Assembly (NCBI RefSeq): GCF_003971195.1
Contig: NZ_CP034593.1
Span: 1,674,001 to 1,738,000, forward strand
Source of the DNA: Flaviflexus ciconiae
GTDB lineage: Bacteria > Actinomycetota > Actinomycetes > Actinomycetales > Actinomycetaceae
Length of the DNA: 64,000 nt
Direction: 5' to 3'
The translations under genes and the position numbers were made by a program. Below the pieces are notes generated by a model. That model was not told the DNA's origin. It made no database searches and was given only the letters and a program-made list of their open reading frames with translations. Shown here one piece after another: positions 52,580 through 61,856 of this stretch. Position 1 is the first letter of the stretch, and each line of letters opens with the position of its first letter.

Positions 52580-54103
52580 TTAGCGGCGCCTGACGTACGG
52601 GAAGGCGATTGTCTCACGGATTCCGAGGCCGGTGATGGCCTGGAGGAGACGGTCGATTCCCATGCCCATGCCGCCCGCGGGCGGGAAGCCCTGTTCCATG
52701 GCCTGGATGAAGTCTTCATCGAGTTGCATGGCCTCCGGGTCGCCATCGGCTGCGGCCAGCGACTGGGCAACGAGGCGCTCGCGCTGAATAACCGGGTCGG
52801 CAAGCTCGGAGTAGGCGGTTCCCGTCTCGACGCCACGGATGTAGAGATCCCACTTTTCCGTCACGCCGGGCTTGGTGCGGTGCGGGCGGGTGAGCGGGGA
52901 GGTGTCTTCCGGGAAGTCCCGGACAAACGTGGGCGCCCACAGCTTGTCGCCAACGAGCTCCTCCCACAGGTCCTCGGCAATCTTCCCCGCAACGGCGTAG
53001 GGAGCAACACCAATGTCGTGCTGATCAGCGATCTTCTCAAGCTCATCGCGTGAGGTCTGGACGGTGACTTCCTGGCCGAGCGCCTCGGAGAGCGACTCGT
53101 AGAGGTCGAGCTCAGTCCATTCGCCACCGAGGTCATACTCGGTGCCGTCGGCAAGGGTGACGAGGGTCGTTCCAAGGGAATCCATCGCCGCGTTCTGGAT
53201 AAGGGCGCGGGTCAGTTCGGCCATCGTGTCGTACGTGCCGTAAGACTGGTAGACCTCGAGGGCCGTGAACTCGGGCGAGTGCGTTGAATCTGCACCCTCG
53301 TTGCGGAAGTTCTTGCCGATCTCAAAGACCTTGTCGATGCCGCCGACGACGGCACGCTTGAGGTAGAGCTCGGTTGCGATCCTCAGGTACAGGTCCTCGT
53401 CGTACGCGTTAATGTGGGTGGTGAATGGACGAGCGGCCGCACCGCCGTGGATCGGCTGCAGAGTCGGGGTTTCGATCTCGACATAACCGCGATTATCGAA
53501 GGTCGAACGGAGCGACTTCATGACATTGGCGCGCACCCGGATCATCTCGCGGGCAGCCGGACGCATGATGAGGTCAAGGTGCCTCATGCGGACGCGGTTC
53601 TCCTCGGAGAGGCCAGCTTCTTCGCCGTCTTCCTTCGTGTATGTCTTCGGAAGGGGGCGGAGTGCCTTCGATGCCATCTTCCACTCGTGAGCAAAGATCG
53701 AGAGCTCACCGCGGCGGGATGTGCCAACGTGGCCCTGAATGAAGATGTGGTCGCCCATATCAACATCGGCCTTGAAGCGGGCCATCTCGTCCTCGCCAAC
53801 GATCTTCTGCGACAGCATGACCTGGATCCGGTTGCCGGGCCCGTCCTGAAGGGTCGCAAAGAACAGCTTGCCGGAGGTCCGCATCAGCATGACACGGCCC
53901 GCAATGCCGACAACCGTGTCCTCAAGCTCGGTACCGGGTTCCAGACCCTCGTGCTCCTCGCGGACACCGGCGATTGTGGCGGTCACGGGAAGTTCGGCCG
54001 GGTACGGCTCAATGCCCGCGGCGATCATCTTCTCGCGCTTGGCTGCACGGATCGCCATCTGCTCCGACGATGTTGATTCAATCTGCTCGTTCTCAGTCAC
54101 CAC
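52580..54103 (-). CDS. lysS: Lysyl-tRNA synthetase, class II
   Basis: 507 residues, normal length. OB-fold anticodon-binding domain at about residues 60-165 (VVGIAGRVMLMRTSGKLFF), class II motif 1 around FDNRGYVEIETPTLQP, motif 2 FEIGKNFRNEGADSTHSPEFT, and motif 3 GMGMGIDRLLQAITG. It ends with IAFPYVRRR. The gap 52275-52579 behind it and kup contains short inverted repeats such as CGAGGC-AG-GCCTCG (52281-52294) but no gene. In many actinobacteria lysS is close to panC/panD; here glpABC lies between. Confidence 0.96.
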   Translation of the reverse strand: MVTENEQIESTSSEQMAIRAAKREKMIAAGIEPYPAELPVTATIAGVREEHEGLEPGTELEDTVVGIAGRVMLMRTSGKLFFATLQDGPGNRIQVMLSQKIVGEDEMARFKADVDMGDHIFIQGHVGTSRRGELSIFAHEWKMASKALRPLPKTYTKEDGEEAGLSEENRVRMRHLDLIMRPAAREMIRVRANVMKSLRSTFDNRGYVEIETPTLQPIHGGAAARPFTTHINAYDEDLYLRIATELYLKRAVVGGIDKVFEIGKNFRNEGADSTHSPEFTALEVYQSYGTYDTMAELTRALIQNAAMDSLGTTLVTLADGTEYDLGGEWTELDLYESLSEALGQEVTVQTSRDELEKIADQHDIGVAPYAVAGKIAEDLWEELVGDKLWAPTFVRDFPEDTSPLTRPHRTKPGVTEKWDLYIRGVETGTAYSELADPVIQRERLVAQSLAAADGDPEAMQLDEDFIQAMEQGFPPAGGMGMGIDRLLQAITGLGIRETIAFPYVRRR

Positions 54104-54380
54104 GCCATTCTACAAGCGGAGTCGCAGGAATGAACCGCAAGAAGGTGTGCGACTGCTCGCCATCAGCCCCATTCCACGCCCAATGCATCCGATTATCTAT
54201 GGCCACCACCAAGCCACACCTCCACCTGCACGCGGACTTCTCATCAGGAGAACATCCGCAAGCGCCCCAGAAGGACGTCAGTTCCGTAAAGCAACGCGGT
54301 CCCCACCGTCAAGAACCTGCCACTCACGCATAGGCAATAGGTCAATTCTCTACAAGGACTCCGCTATTTCCCGATAGCAT

Positions 54381-54596
54381 TCAGCGATTTTCCGCGCCCG
54401 GCCAATCCGCCCATACTGGGCAGTCACCGCTCCCGTCATCGGCGCAATTGGTTTTTACGCAAGCCCAGCCACGCTCCCCGGTGCGTCCTACAATGCCAGC
54501 ACCAACCCGCTCAATTTCAGCCGCCTCGACCGAGAAAGTCTCCGTCCCCTCCTCCACGCACGTGCTCGCCGTCACCGCCTCGATCAGTCCAAACAT
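54381..54596 (-). CDS. Possible small ORF or gene remnant
   Basis: 71 codons from ATG at 54596 with AGGG in front. The product contains four cysteines (one in the SSTCVEE-like N-terminus, then CVKTNC and DCPVW) and looks like a fragment of a secreted or zinc-binding protein rather than a full domain. It lies in the 54104-54930 gap between lysS and glpA, in which no other gene was seen. Weak call. Confidence 0.25.
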   Translation of the reverse strand: MFGLIEAVTASTCVEEGTETFSVEAAEIERVGAGIVGRTGERGWACVKTNCADDGSGDCPVWADWPGAENR

Positions 54597-54860
54597 CTTT
54601 TACCCTGGCCTAACGGCAGATGCTTCCCATGTTTACTTCCAGCCGACCCCATGCATTTGTAAGGTCTAAGTCGTTGACCCACTCAAGCATCAGAATCGTC
54701 GAATATCGAACCATTAGACTTGCGTAAATCGGCGGAATGGCGCGGTTTTCTGCACCTCGTTGCGAATGCTCGGAAATTTCTTGCACGTCGGAATCGTGGA
54801 ACCCATAAGTCCCATTTTTCTGTGTTCCGATCGGTACTCTGGAAACGTCACCAATGAGGA

Positions 54861-54902
54861 TGTTCACCATTGGCACCCAATGTTGTTGTTCACCATTGGC
54901 AC
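54861..54902. promoter_or_regulatory. Twin 16-bp direct repeats upstream of glpABC
   Basis: TGTTCACCATTGGCAC occurs at 54861-54876 and identically at 54887-54902, 26 bases apart; CACCAATG at 54849-54856 is a third, inverted half-site. The second copy ends 28 bases before the glpA ATG. Spacing near 2.5 helix turns suggests a regulator binding both sites, probably a GlpR/DeoR-type repressor, placed to block transcription. Confidence 0.65.
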
Positions 54903-54930
54903 TCTGAATTTTCGTTGAGGGAGCCCACAC

Positions 54931-56505
54931 ATGAAAAAGATGGAAACGGATGTCGTCGTTATCGGCGGCGGCGCTACGGGAGCGGGTGTTGTCCGTGACG
55001 TAGCGATGCGCGGGTACCGCACGATCCTCGTGGATCGCGCGGACCTGGGACAGGGCACCACGGGCCGCTACCACGGCCTCCTCCACTCGGGCGGACGCTA
55101 CGTCGTGTCCGACCCGCACTCGGCGACCGAGTGCGCGGAAGAGAACGCAATCGTCACTCGCATCAATGCCGATGCGGTGGAGACCACCGGCGGACTCTTC
55201 GTTATCGGCCCGGATGATCCGCTCGACTTTGGCGATGCTTGGCTGAAGGGAGCGCAGGAGACCGGAGTTCCCCACGAGGAGATCTCCGTTGCCGAGGCCC
55301 TGCGCCGCGAGCCACGACTCAACCCCGGAATCAAGCGGGCTTTTGCCGTTGAAGACGGCACGGTCGACGGCTGGCAAATGGTGTGGGGAGCCGCAAAGTC
55401 CGCCGAGGAGTATGGCGCACAGATCTTCACCTACCACGAGGTCACCGACATCGTTCGCGAGGGCGATCAGGTACGTGCCGTTCGGGCCATCGACCACAAG
55501 ACCGGCGAAGACATCGAGATCACCTGCAACTTCGTCATTAACGCGGGCGGCCCCTGGGCTGGCCAGATTGCGGACATGGCGGAATGCCCCGAGGTCAACG
55601 TCGTTCCGGGCCGCGGCATCATGATCGCCATGAACCACCGCCTCGTCAATCAGGTTGTGAACCGCTGCATCTACCCCTCGGACGGCGACATCCTTGTTCC
55701 CGTTCACACGGTCTGCATTATCGGCACAACCGACGTTAAGGTCGAGGATCCCGACAACCTGGCGATCCCCCGCAACGAGGTGCAGCAGATGCTGGACGCC
55801 GGCGAAGTCCTTATCCCGGGCTTCCGCAACTCCCGTGCCCTGCACGCCTGGTCGGGCGCTCGCCCGCTCGTCAAGGACAACCGCGTCTCCGCCGACGACA
55901 CGCGCCACATGTCCCGCGGCATGTCGATCATCGACCACCAGCATCGCGACGGCCTCAACGGCATGCTCACCATTGCTGGCGGTAAGCTCACGACCTACCG
56001 TCTCATGGCGAAGAACATCGTTGACGTCATGGTTGACCAGCTCGGCGATGATCGTCCGTGCACAACCGAGACCGAGGCGGTACCGGGATCGAAGGATCTC
56101 AAGACCTACCACGTCACCCACCGGCTCGAGGAGGCCGAGAAGAACCTCCGGAAGGAGCAGATCGTCTGCGAATGCGAGCTCATGAGCCGCAGGCAGCTTG
56201 AGGACCTCATCGAGGAGCAGCCCACCGCTTCCTTCGACGACCTGCGCCGCCAGCTCCGACTCGGCATGGGACCCTGCCAGGGCGGATTCTGCTCGATCCG
56301 CGCGGCGGGAATCATGCAGGAGACCGGCAAGGCCGACACCGAGCGCGTCACCGCGCTCCTCCGCAAGTTCCTGAAGAACAGGTGGATTGGCCTGTGGCCA
56401 ATCCTCTACGGGGACCAGGTCCGCCAGACCGCTCTTGATAATTGGATTTTCCAGGGCACGCTCGACATGGATCACCTGCCCGAGGCCGAGGAGGCTCACG
56501 TATGA
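54931..56505 (+). CDS. glpA: Anaerobic glycerol-3-phosphate dehydrogenase subunit A
   Basis: 524 residues, ATG after GAGGGAG. FAD-binding VVVIGGGATGAGVVRDVAMRG and DRADLGQGTTGRYHGLLHSG at the N-terminus, DAO-type core, and the BFD-like [2Fe-2S] domain with CECELMSRRQ and MGPCQGGFC near residues 410-455. GlpA oxidises sn-glycerol 3-phosphate to DHAP and passes electrons through GlpB and GlpC to menaquinone. First gene of a tightly overlapping glpABC operon. With glpK at 12.2 kb it completes glycerol dissimilation. Confidence 0.95.
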   Translation: MKKMETDVVVIGGGATGAGVVRDVAMRGYRTILVDRADLGQGTTGRYHGLLHSGGRYVVSDPHSATECAEENAIVTRINADAVETTGGLFVIGPDDPLDFGDAWLKGAQETGVPHEEISVAEALRREPRLNPGIKRAFAVEDGTVDGWQMVWGAAKSAEEYGAQIFTYHEVTDIVREGDQVRAVRAIDHKTGEDIEITCNFVINAGGPWAGQIADMAECPEVNVVPGRGIMIAMNHRLVNQVVNRCIYPSDGDILVPVHTVCIIGTTDVKVEDPDNLAIPRNEVQQMLDAGEVLIPGFRNSRALHAWSGARPLVKDNRVSADDTRHMSRGMSIIDHQHRDGLNGMLTIAGGKLTTYRLMAKNIVDVMVDQLGDDRPCTTETEAVPGSKDLKTYHVTHRLEEAEKNLRKEQIVCECELMSRRQLEDLIEEQPTASFDDLRRQLRLGMGPCQGGFCSIRAAGIMQETGKADTERVTALLRKFLKNRWIGLWPILYGDQVRQTALDNWIFQGTLDMDHLPEAEEAHV

Positions 56506-57752
56506 AAACCGTCGTCATCGGTGCCGGTATCACCGGACTTGTCACCGCAATCCGCCTCCGGCAGGCGGGACAGGACGTCACGCTCGTAACCAAGGGCATT
56601 GGCGGCCTCCAGCTCGGCCAGGGTACCCTCGACGTCTTCGGGTACAGCCCGGACCGCGTCGACAACCCCATCGCCGAAGTCGATAAGGTAGCGGCCTCCG
56701 ACCCCACTCACCCCTACGCCGCCATCGGCTCGGACAACGTCCGCAAGGGCCTCGAGTACACGGCAGGCCTGCTAGACGGCCTGGTTGAGGGCGATCCGGA
56801 GAAGAACGTCCTGCTGCCCACCGCGGTCGGCGCCATGCGCCCCACCGCCTACATTCAGCCGTCGATGGCCAACGGCGTCATCACCGCCGACTCGAAGTTC
56901 CTGATCGCGGGCCCCCGCCAGCTTAAGGACTTCTATCCGCAGCTCATTGCCGGCAACCTGGCCCGCACGGATCTTCCGGGTGGCGGCAGGGTCCAAGCCC
57001 GCCCCGGCTCGTTCTCGATCCCGGCGCGCGGCACCGAGGCGGATTCCTCTGGCCTCAACTACGCACGGGCCCTTGACCGTCCCGAGTACCGCAAGGAATT
57101 CGCGGCCCAGATCAAGCCCCTCGTGAAGGAAGGCGAGACGGTTGGCTTGCCCGCAATGCTGGGCCTGCGTGACCGGAACGCGTGGAGGGACCTGCAGGAC
57201 CTGATCGGCGCACCGATTTTTGAGATCCCGCTTCCGCCCCCGGGGGTTCCCGGCATGAGGCTCAACGAGCACCTGACCGACCTGGCCAAGGAGCTACGCG
57301 TCAAGATCATCCTTGGCTCCCCCGTCGTTTCCGGCACGGAAGAGAACGGTCGGGTCGTTTCCGTCACCGTTGCCTCGACCGGCCACGACATGGTGATCAA
57401 GGCCGACAACGTTGTACTGTGCACAGGCGGCTTCGAATCCGGTTCTCTCGAACTGGACTCCTACGGCGTCATGTCCGAGACGATCTTCGGTCTTCCGCTC
57501 GTTGGCACCGAAATTCCCGAACCCACCCACGGTCAGTACTGGGGTGACCCGCAGCCGATGTTCCGCGTGGGCGTCAAGGTTGGGGAAGATATGAGGGTGC
57601 TGGACGCGTCCGGTCAGCCCGTTTACGACAACCTGTACGCTGCCGGTGGCATTCTCGCCGGTTCGATCCGCTGGACCGAGAAGAACGGTGAAGGCGTCGC
57701 GGTTGGTTCCGCATATGCCGCTACCGAAGCAATCCTTGGAGGTAATTCATGA
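56502..57752 (+). CDS. glpB: Anaerobic glycerol-3-phosphate dehydrogenase subunit B
   Basis: 416 residues from ATG at 56502, overlapping the glpA stop by ATGA. N-terminal nucleotide-binding motif VVIGAGITGLVTAIRLRQAG, then GIGGLQLGQGTLDVFGY, a GlpB signature. A second FAD/NAD-type segment near the C-terminus (DNLYAAGGILAGSIRWTE). GlpB is the flavoprotein middle subunit between GlpA and the membrane-linked iron-sulfur subunit GlpC. The reading frame is intact. Confidence 0.94.
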   Translation: MKTVVIGAGITGLVTAIRLRQAGQDVTLVTKGIGGLQLGQGTLDVFGYSPDRVDNPIAEVDKVAASDPTHPYAAIGSDNVRKGLEYTAGLLDGLVEGDPEKNVLLPTAVGAMRPTAYIQPSMANGVITADSKFLIAGPRQLKDFYPQLIAGNLARTDLPGGGRVQARPGSFSIPARGTEADSSGLNYARALDRPEYRKEFAAQIKPLVKEGETVGLPAMLGLRDRNAWRDLQDLIGAPIFEIPLPPPGVPGMRLNEHLTDLAKELRVKIILGSPVVSGTEENGRVVSVTVASTGHDMVIKADNVVLCTGGFESGSLELDSYGVMSETIFGLPLVGTEIPEPTHGQYWGDPQPMFRVGVKVGEDMRVLDASGQPVYDNLYAAGGILAGSIRWTEKNGEGVAVGSAYAATEAILGGNS

Positions 57753-59041
57753 GCATCGACGCATTGGCAAGCACCCACGACAGCCCGCTGCAGTTCGCCG
57801 CCGATCAGGTTGCCAGAGCTTCCCTCGACCACTGTGTGAAGTGCACAATCTGTGAAACCCAGTGCCCCGTGGCACGGGTGACCGACCTGTTCCCCGGACC
57901 GAAGTACGTAGGCCCACAGGCGGAGCGCTACCGTCACGGCAGTCCCGTCGACGACTCGCTCGACTACTGTTCCTCCTGCGGCATCTGCACCTACGTGTGC
58001 CCGCAGGGCGTAAACATTGCCGAGCTGAACGGTCAGGCACGCGCCGTCATGAAGGCCGAGCCGGGCAAGATGCCGCTGAGGGACAAGCTCATCACCCAGA
58101 CGAACCTCATGGGCACGGTCATGACCCCCTTCGCTCCGATTGCCAACTGGGCTCTCGGACAGAAGCCCATCCGCGTCGCCGTTGAGAAGACGATCAAAAT
58201 TCACCGCGAGGCCCCGATGCCGGTGGCTACCTCGCAGTCCTTCATGGGCTGGTGGAAGAAGCGCCCGAAGAACACAAACGCCCCGCTGGGACCCGTTGTC
58301 TTCTTCCACGGTTGCGCCGGCGGCTACTTCGAGGTTGAGACCTCGAAGCGCACCGTTGAGGTCTTGGAGAAGATCGGTTACGAAGTCATCGTTCCCAAGC
58401 AGGGGTGCTGCGGCCTTGCCCAGCAGTCCAACGGTCTGTTCGACCAGGCGAAGAAGGCCGTCGTGAAGCTGTCGAACCAGCTCCGGTCTGCCGGCCGCGA
58501 CCTGCAGATCATCTCCTCCTCCGGTTCCTGTGCGGGCATGCTCAAGCACGAGGCACACGAGATCATGGGCGTGGAGGACCCTGCCCTTCTCGACGTCGCC
58601 ACCCGCATGCGCGAAACCTCCGAGTTCCTCCTCGAACAGGTTGAGCTCGGTCACCTCGACCCGAAGGACTTCCGCGACATCAACGACACGGTCACCTACC
58701 ACCAGCCGTGCCAGGTGAAGTCGCAGGGCATGGGCACCCCGTCGGTCACTCTTCTCGAGCTGATCCCGGGACTCACAATTAAGGAATCGGGCGAGAACTG
58801 CTGCGGCATTGCAGGCACCTACGGCCTCAAGGCCGAGAAGTACGACATCGCTCAGCTCGTTGGCCAGCCCCTGTTCGACAAGATCAAGGACTGGAGCCCT
58901 CGGCTTGCTGTCTGCGAGACAGAGACCTGCCGCTGGCAGATCCGCAAGGGCTCCGGCGCGAAGGTTGTCCACCCGGTCAACCTCATCCACCACGCCCTTG
59001 GCCTGTCCAGCGATCTCTACGATCCGAACACCAAGCACTGA
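57749..59041 (+). CDS. glpC: Anaerobic glycerol-3-phosphate dehydrogenase subunit C
   Basis: 430 residues, overlapping glpB by ATGA. Two [4Fe-4S] ferredoxin motifs at the N-terminus: CVKCTICETQCPV and CSSCGICTYVCPQG. Two CCG domains follow, with FFHGCAGGYFE/KQGCCGLAQQ and TYHQPCQVK/NCCGIAGTYG. GlpC anchors the GlpAB dimer to the membrane and feeds electrons to menaquinone. The terminator at 59113-59142 closes the operon. Confidence 0.95.
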   Translation: MSIDALASTHDSPLQFAADQVARASLDHCVKCTICETQCPVARVTDLFPGPKYVGPQAERYRHGSPVDDSLDYCSSCGICTYVCPQGVNIAELNGQARAVMKAEPGKMPLRDKLITQTNLMGTVMTPFAPIANWALGQKPIRVAVEKTIKIHREAPMPVATSQSFMGWWKKRPKNTNAPLGPVVFFHGCAGGYFEVETSKRTVEVLEKIGYEVIVPKQGCCGLAQQSNGLFDQAKKAVVKLSNQLRSAGRDLQIISSSGSCAGMLKHEAHEIMGVEDPALLDVATRMRETSEFLLEQVELGHLDPKDFRDINDTVTYHQPCQVKSQGMGTPSVTLLELIPGLTIKESGENCCGIAGTYGLKAEKYDIAQLVGQPLFDKIKDWSPRLAVCETETCRWQIRKGSGAKVVHPVNLIHHALGLSSDLYDPNTKH

Positions 59042-59112
59042 GCAGATCGTGAGCAGAGCATCCGCTCACCAATCCATGCTGATGATCTGACACTGCAAAC
59101 TAAATAGTTATC

Positions 59113-59142
59113 TCTTGCGGCGCTTTCTACGGCGCCGCAAGA
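59113..59142 (+). terminator. Terminator of glpABC
   Basis: TCTTGCGGCGC (59113-59123) and GCGCCGCAAGA (59132-59142), 8-base loop, 72 bases after the glpC stop and followed by CTATCTC. Confidence 0.8.
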
Positions 59143-59168
59143 CTATCTCGACCGTGGAGACCCAAAAG

Positions 59169-59195
59169 AGCGAGGGCCCTCGTGGGGCCCTCGCT
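59169..59195 (-). terminator. Terminator of the small membrane-protein gene
   Basis: AGCGAGGGCCC (59169-59179) and GGGCCCTCGCT (59185-59195), loop TCGTG, 48 bases after the stop at 59244 on the minus strand; CTTTTGGG follows in that direction. Confidence 0.75.
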
Positions 59196-59243
59196 AACGT
59201 TTATGGGGAGGCTGTAGCCGTCGCTCTTGGCCTCGGGTACGGG

Positions 59244-59471
59244 CTATTCGCTCTCGTACGGAAGTGTGAAGACTGCGGTAAAGACTGTCAGCACGGTGCA
59301 CAGACCGGCAAGGCTTGTCAGAAGCGGATTCGACAGTGCGACGCCGACAAAAGCGACCACGAGCATAAGAACCATGGTGGCGATGAGTGCAGGCAGCGCT
59401 GCGATGCGGCGAACGGGCTTCCGGTACGCGGACTCAGTCGGCGCGTATCCGTTCAGGGTCAGGGTCGACAT
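59244..59471 (-). CDS. Small two-helix membrane protein 1
   Basis: 75 residues from ATG at 59471, chosen for AAGGAG six bases upstream. A polar N-terminus (STLTLNGYAPTESAYRKP), a short basic stretch, then two hydrophobic helices (about residues 26-45 and 49-68) split by NPLLT. The layout is similar to that of the neighbouring 59630-59851 product (polar NxYA N-terminus, helix, short break, helix, acidic end), so the two look like diverged paralogues. Function unknown; a membrane-active peptide, signalling peptide or stress protein are all possible. Confidence 0.6.
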   Translation of the reverse strand: MSTLTLNGYAPTESAYRKPVRRIAALPALIATMVLMLVVAFVGVALSNPLLTSLAGLCTVLTVFTAVFTLPYESE

Positions 59472-59629
59472 GGCGTACTCCTTCACATGGACAGGCGGTC
59501 TTCGTGTTTTTGTCGATAGGCTCGACGGACCTTTTTATTCCGCACACCATTCCCTCTTATCGGGGAGGCCCTACGCTCTGCGAAATTCGCTGTGCGCTGG
59601 TGTGCCTCGTGGGCCGTAGCAACTACTGC

Positions 59630-59851
59630 TTAGTTGTCGCTATCGATCGCAGAGAGTGCGATAGCGGGGACTGCAACAGCGGTGATGAGGCCGGCGGCGA
59701 TCGTCACGATCGGAGCGGTGAAAACAACACCTGCGAGAGCAGCGATGGTCATGACAACCAGGAAAGCAACCAGGGCCGAGGAGTTGGTGATGGTGGCGTC
59801 AGATGCTTCGAAAGACTGGGCGTAGGCGTTTGCTTCGATGATGCTCGACAT
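59630..59851 (-). CDS. Small two-helix membrane protein 2
   Basis: 73 residues, ATG at 59851 after AAAGGATC. SSIIEANAYAQSFEASD forms a polar N-terminus, followed by two helices (about residues 25-45 and 48-68) and an acidic end DSDN. No cysteines, no double-glycine leader. Related in layout to the 59244-59471 product. The region upstream (59860-60120) is clearly more AT-rich than the rest of the window and holds the inverted pair AAGACAC (59958-59964) and GTGTCTT (59993-59999), possibly its control region. 60121-60420 shows no gene. Confidence 0.6.
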   Translation of the reverse strand: MSSIIEANAYAQSFEASDATITNSSALVAFLVVMTIAALAGVVFTAPIVTIAAGLITAVAVPAIALSAIDSDN

Positions 59852-60420
59852 AATTTTTGATCCTTTTCAAATTCGGTGCAGAGCTACGGATGGTTGCTCT
59901 GCACATCCGTGTGCTCGGCCCGTTTGGACCGGTTCCTTGTTGGAACACTTCAAGCATAAGACACATTTGTAAGGAGTGCAAGAGCCCTTTCAGTGTCTTG
60001 CATATATTTTTCATATCTCGATATCAAATTATCCGCAGAATTCAGCGCTAAATAGACTCTGCTATTTGTCCTAACAAATATACTTAATGAATATCGTACA
60101 GAGTCTTTACGTTTCGAATTAGTGACCGCTTATCCGGTTTTGTTGACCTCAAGCCAAAAGACTCCCACTGGCAAGCTTTGCAAGATATTCACCCTCGCTT
60201 TTGTCAAAGAAATGGTCAACGCAAGGCCGGGCATTTCCCTGAAACAGCATGCCTCCTTCCACGCGCCTTCCAAGGGCTTGGAGGTTCCCCGATCTGCCGC
60301 TCAGTGGCAAGGATCGACCGATTGCGGGTTCTCGTCTTAAGGCTCAAGAATTTCGTCGCTGCTCGAGAATTCTTAATTTCCGGCGCATGGTGCGGACTCG
60401 CCTTTGCAGGTTGCAGGCGC

Positions 60421-60449
60421 TGTGCCCGCACCGGATCGGTGCGGGCACA
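60421..60449 (-). terminator. Terminator of the panC-panD operon
   Basis: TGTGCCCGCACC (60421-60432) and GGTGCGGGCACA (60438-60449), loop GGATC, 28 bases after the panD stop on the minus strand. Confidence 0.8.
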
Positions 60450-60477
60450 GGAGTATTCTTAAGGCTTGCCGGGGCGG

Positions 60478-60951
60478 TTACTTGGTAGTTTCGCTCTCGG
60501 AGCTGTTGTATCCAGAGCGGTAGTCCGCAAAGGGCTGGCCGGAAGAGACGAGGCCGGTCGCGTTGTCCGGGACCTGGCCGGGCTCGTCCGAGGTCTCGAT
60601 AATGGCGTTATTTTCGTCGACGAAGACGACGTGCGGCGTGTAGGTGCGGGCATGAACATCATCCAGCTCGCCGTAGGCAATGAGGATGACGATGTCGCCC
60701 TTGTGGACGAGGTGGGCGGCCGCACCGTTGATCTGCAGTTCGCCGCTCCCCCGCTCAGCGGGGATCGTGTAGGTTGTGAGACGAGCACCGTTAGTGACGT
60801 CCACAATGTCGACGGCCTCGCCGGGCAGGATGTCGGCCGCGTCCAAGAGGTCTGCGTCGACCGTCACCGATCCGACGTAGTGGAGATCCGCACCCGTGAT
60901 CGTGGCGCGGTGAATCTTACCGGTCATCATCCGGCGCATCCGCTTAGCCAA
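60478..60951 (-). CDS. panD: Aspartate 1-decarboxylase proenzyme
   Basis: 157 residues. PanD makes beta-alanine for pantothenate and cleaves itself between Gly and Ser to form a pyruvoyl group; the site is [12 protein letters not shown] (Gly27-Ser28). [25 protein letters not shown] and [19 protein letters not shown] match the family. TTG at 60951 is used because GGAGGT, inside the last panC codons, lies five bases before it; the ATG four codons later is possible. The C-terminal 30 residues exceed the usual length, as often in actinobacteria. Overlaps panC by eight bases. Confidence 0.93.
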   Translation of the reverse strand: MAKRMRRMMTGKIHRATITGADLHYVGSVTVDADLLDAADILPGEAVDIVDVTNGARLTTYTIPAERGSGELQINGAAAHLVHKGDIVILIAYGELDDVHARTYTPHVVFVDENNAIIETSDEPGQVPDNATGLVSSGQPFADYRSGYNSSESETTK

Positions 60952-61801
60952 AGGTTACCTCCATGTTGTCGATGAGCCTGGTTGGTCCTACTCGCGCCGC
61001 GACGATACCCAGGCCCTGCTTCGCGTTAGAGGATACTCGTTGGAAGGTGTCCGGATTGACAATCGTGGCGTAGTCAACGGCAACACCTTCGGCGGCCTCC
61101 AGCGCTTCGGAGAGGACCTTCTCGGTCTCCTCGGGGCTGGCTCCTGCCGCGGCCGCTTCGCGTGCTGCGCGTAGCGATCCTACGAGGGCAAGGGCAAGGT
61201 TGCGCTCCTCAGTGCTCAAATAGGCATTGCGAGATGATAGTGCGAGGCCCGATTCTTCGCGGACGATCGGGACGGCGACGATGTTGGTACGCATATCCAG
61301 GTCCGCCACCATCGTGCGAACGAGGGCAAGTTGCTGAGCATCCTTCTGACCAAAGTAGGCCCGGTCCGGGCGAACAAGGTTAAGCACCTTCGCAACGACC
61401 TGAAGAACTCCGGCAAAATGCGTCGGGCGGGTCTTGCCTTCAAAGCGGGTGGCAACCTCACCCGGGTTCACGCGAACGAGCGGTTCACGCGGGTACATTT
61501 CCTCATCTGTGGGAGCAAAAACAATATCGACGTCTCCGAGAAGTTCGAGGTCCTGCGCCAGGTTCCTCGGGTACGTATCGAAATCCTCGCCGGGTGCGAA
61601 CTGGAGCGGGTTCACGTAGATCGAGACCACAACGGTCTCATTTTCCTTCCGGGCAGCATCAACGAGTTGTCGGTGTCCCGCATGCAACGCCCCCATGGTC
61701 ATGACCAGGCCAACGCTTCCCGTGAGGGGAAGAGCCTCGATCAGTTCCTTTTTTGTAGAAACAACATTAGTCACGGGCTTAAGCCTACGCCCCTCGACCA
61801 C
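60944..61801 (-). CDS. panC: Pantothenate synthetase
   Basis: PanC condenses pantoate and beta-alanine with ATP. Motifs: [18 protein letters not shown] (HxGH nucleotide site), [28 protein letters not shown], and SSRNAYLS in place of the KMSKS loop. GTG at 61801 or GTG at 61774 could be the start; the first has GGGGGA at a good distance, the second gives a more typical N-terminus. Operon order is PH protein, DUF2520 protein, panC, panD. Confidence 0.95.
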   Translation of the reverse strand: MVEGRRLKPVTNVVSTKKELIEALPLTGSVGLVMTMGALHAGHRQLVDAARKENETVVVSIYVNPLQFAPGEDFDTYPRNLAQDLELLGDVDIVFAPTDEEMYPREPLVRVNPGEVATRFEGKTRPTHFAGVLQVVAKVLNLVRPDRAYFGQKDAQQLALVRTMVADLDMRTNIVAVPIVREESGLALSSRNAYLSTEERNLALALVGSLRAAREAAAAGASPEETEKVLSEALEAAEGVAVDYATIVNPDTFQRVSSNAKQGLGIVAARVGPTRLIDNMEVTFG

Positions 61802-61856
61802 GCAGTCTCATCCCCCATGGTCCAACGGGTCCACGTTTCAGGGGTACCACGGGTAT

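Noticed and set aside
54610..56499. 629-codon open frame antisense to glpA
   Set aside because: It is the mirror of a high-GC gene with strong third-position bias; glpA has full family motifs and an operon context, the antisense product none.
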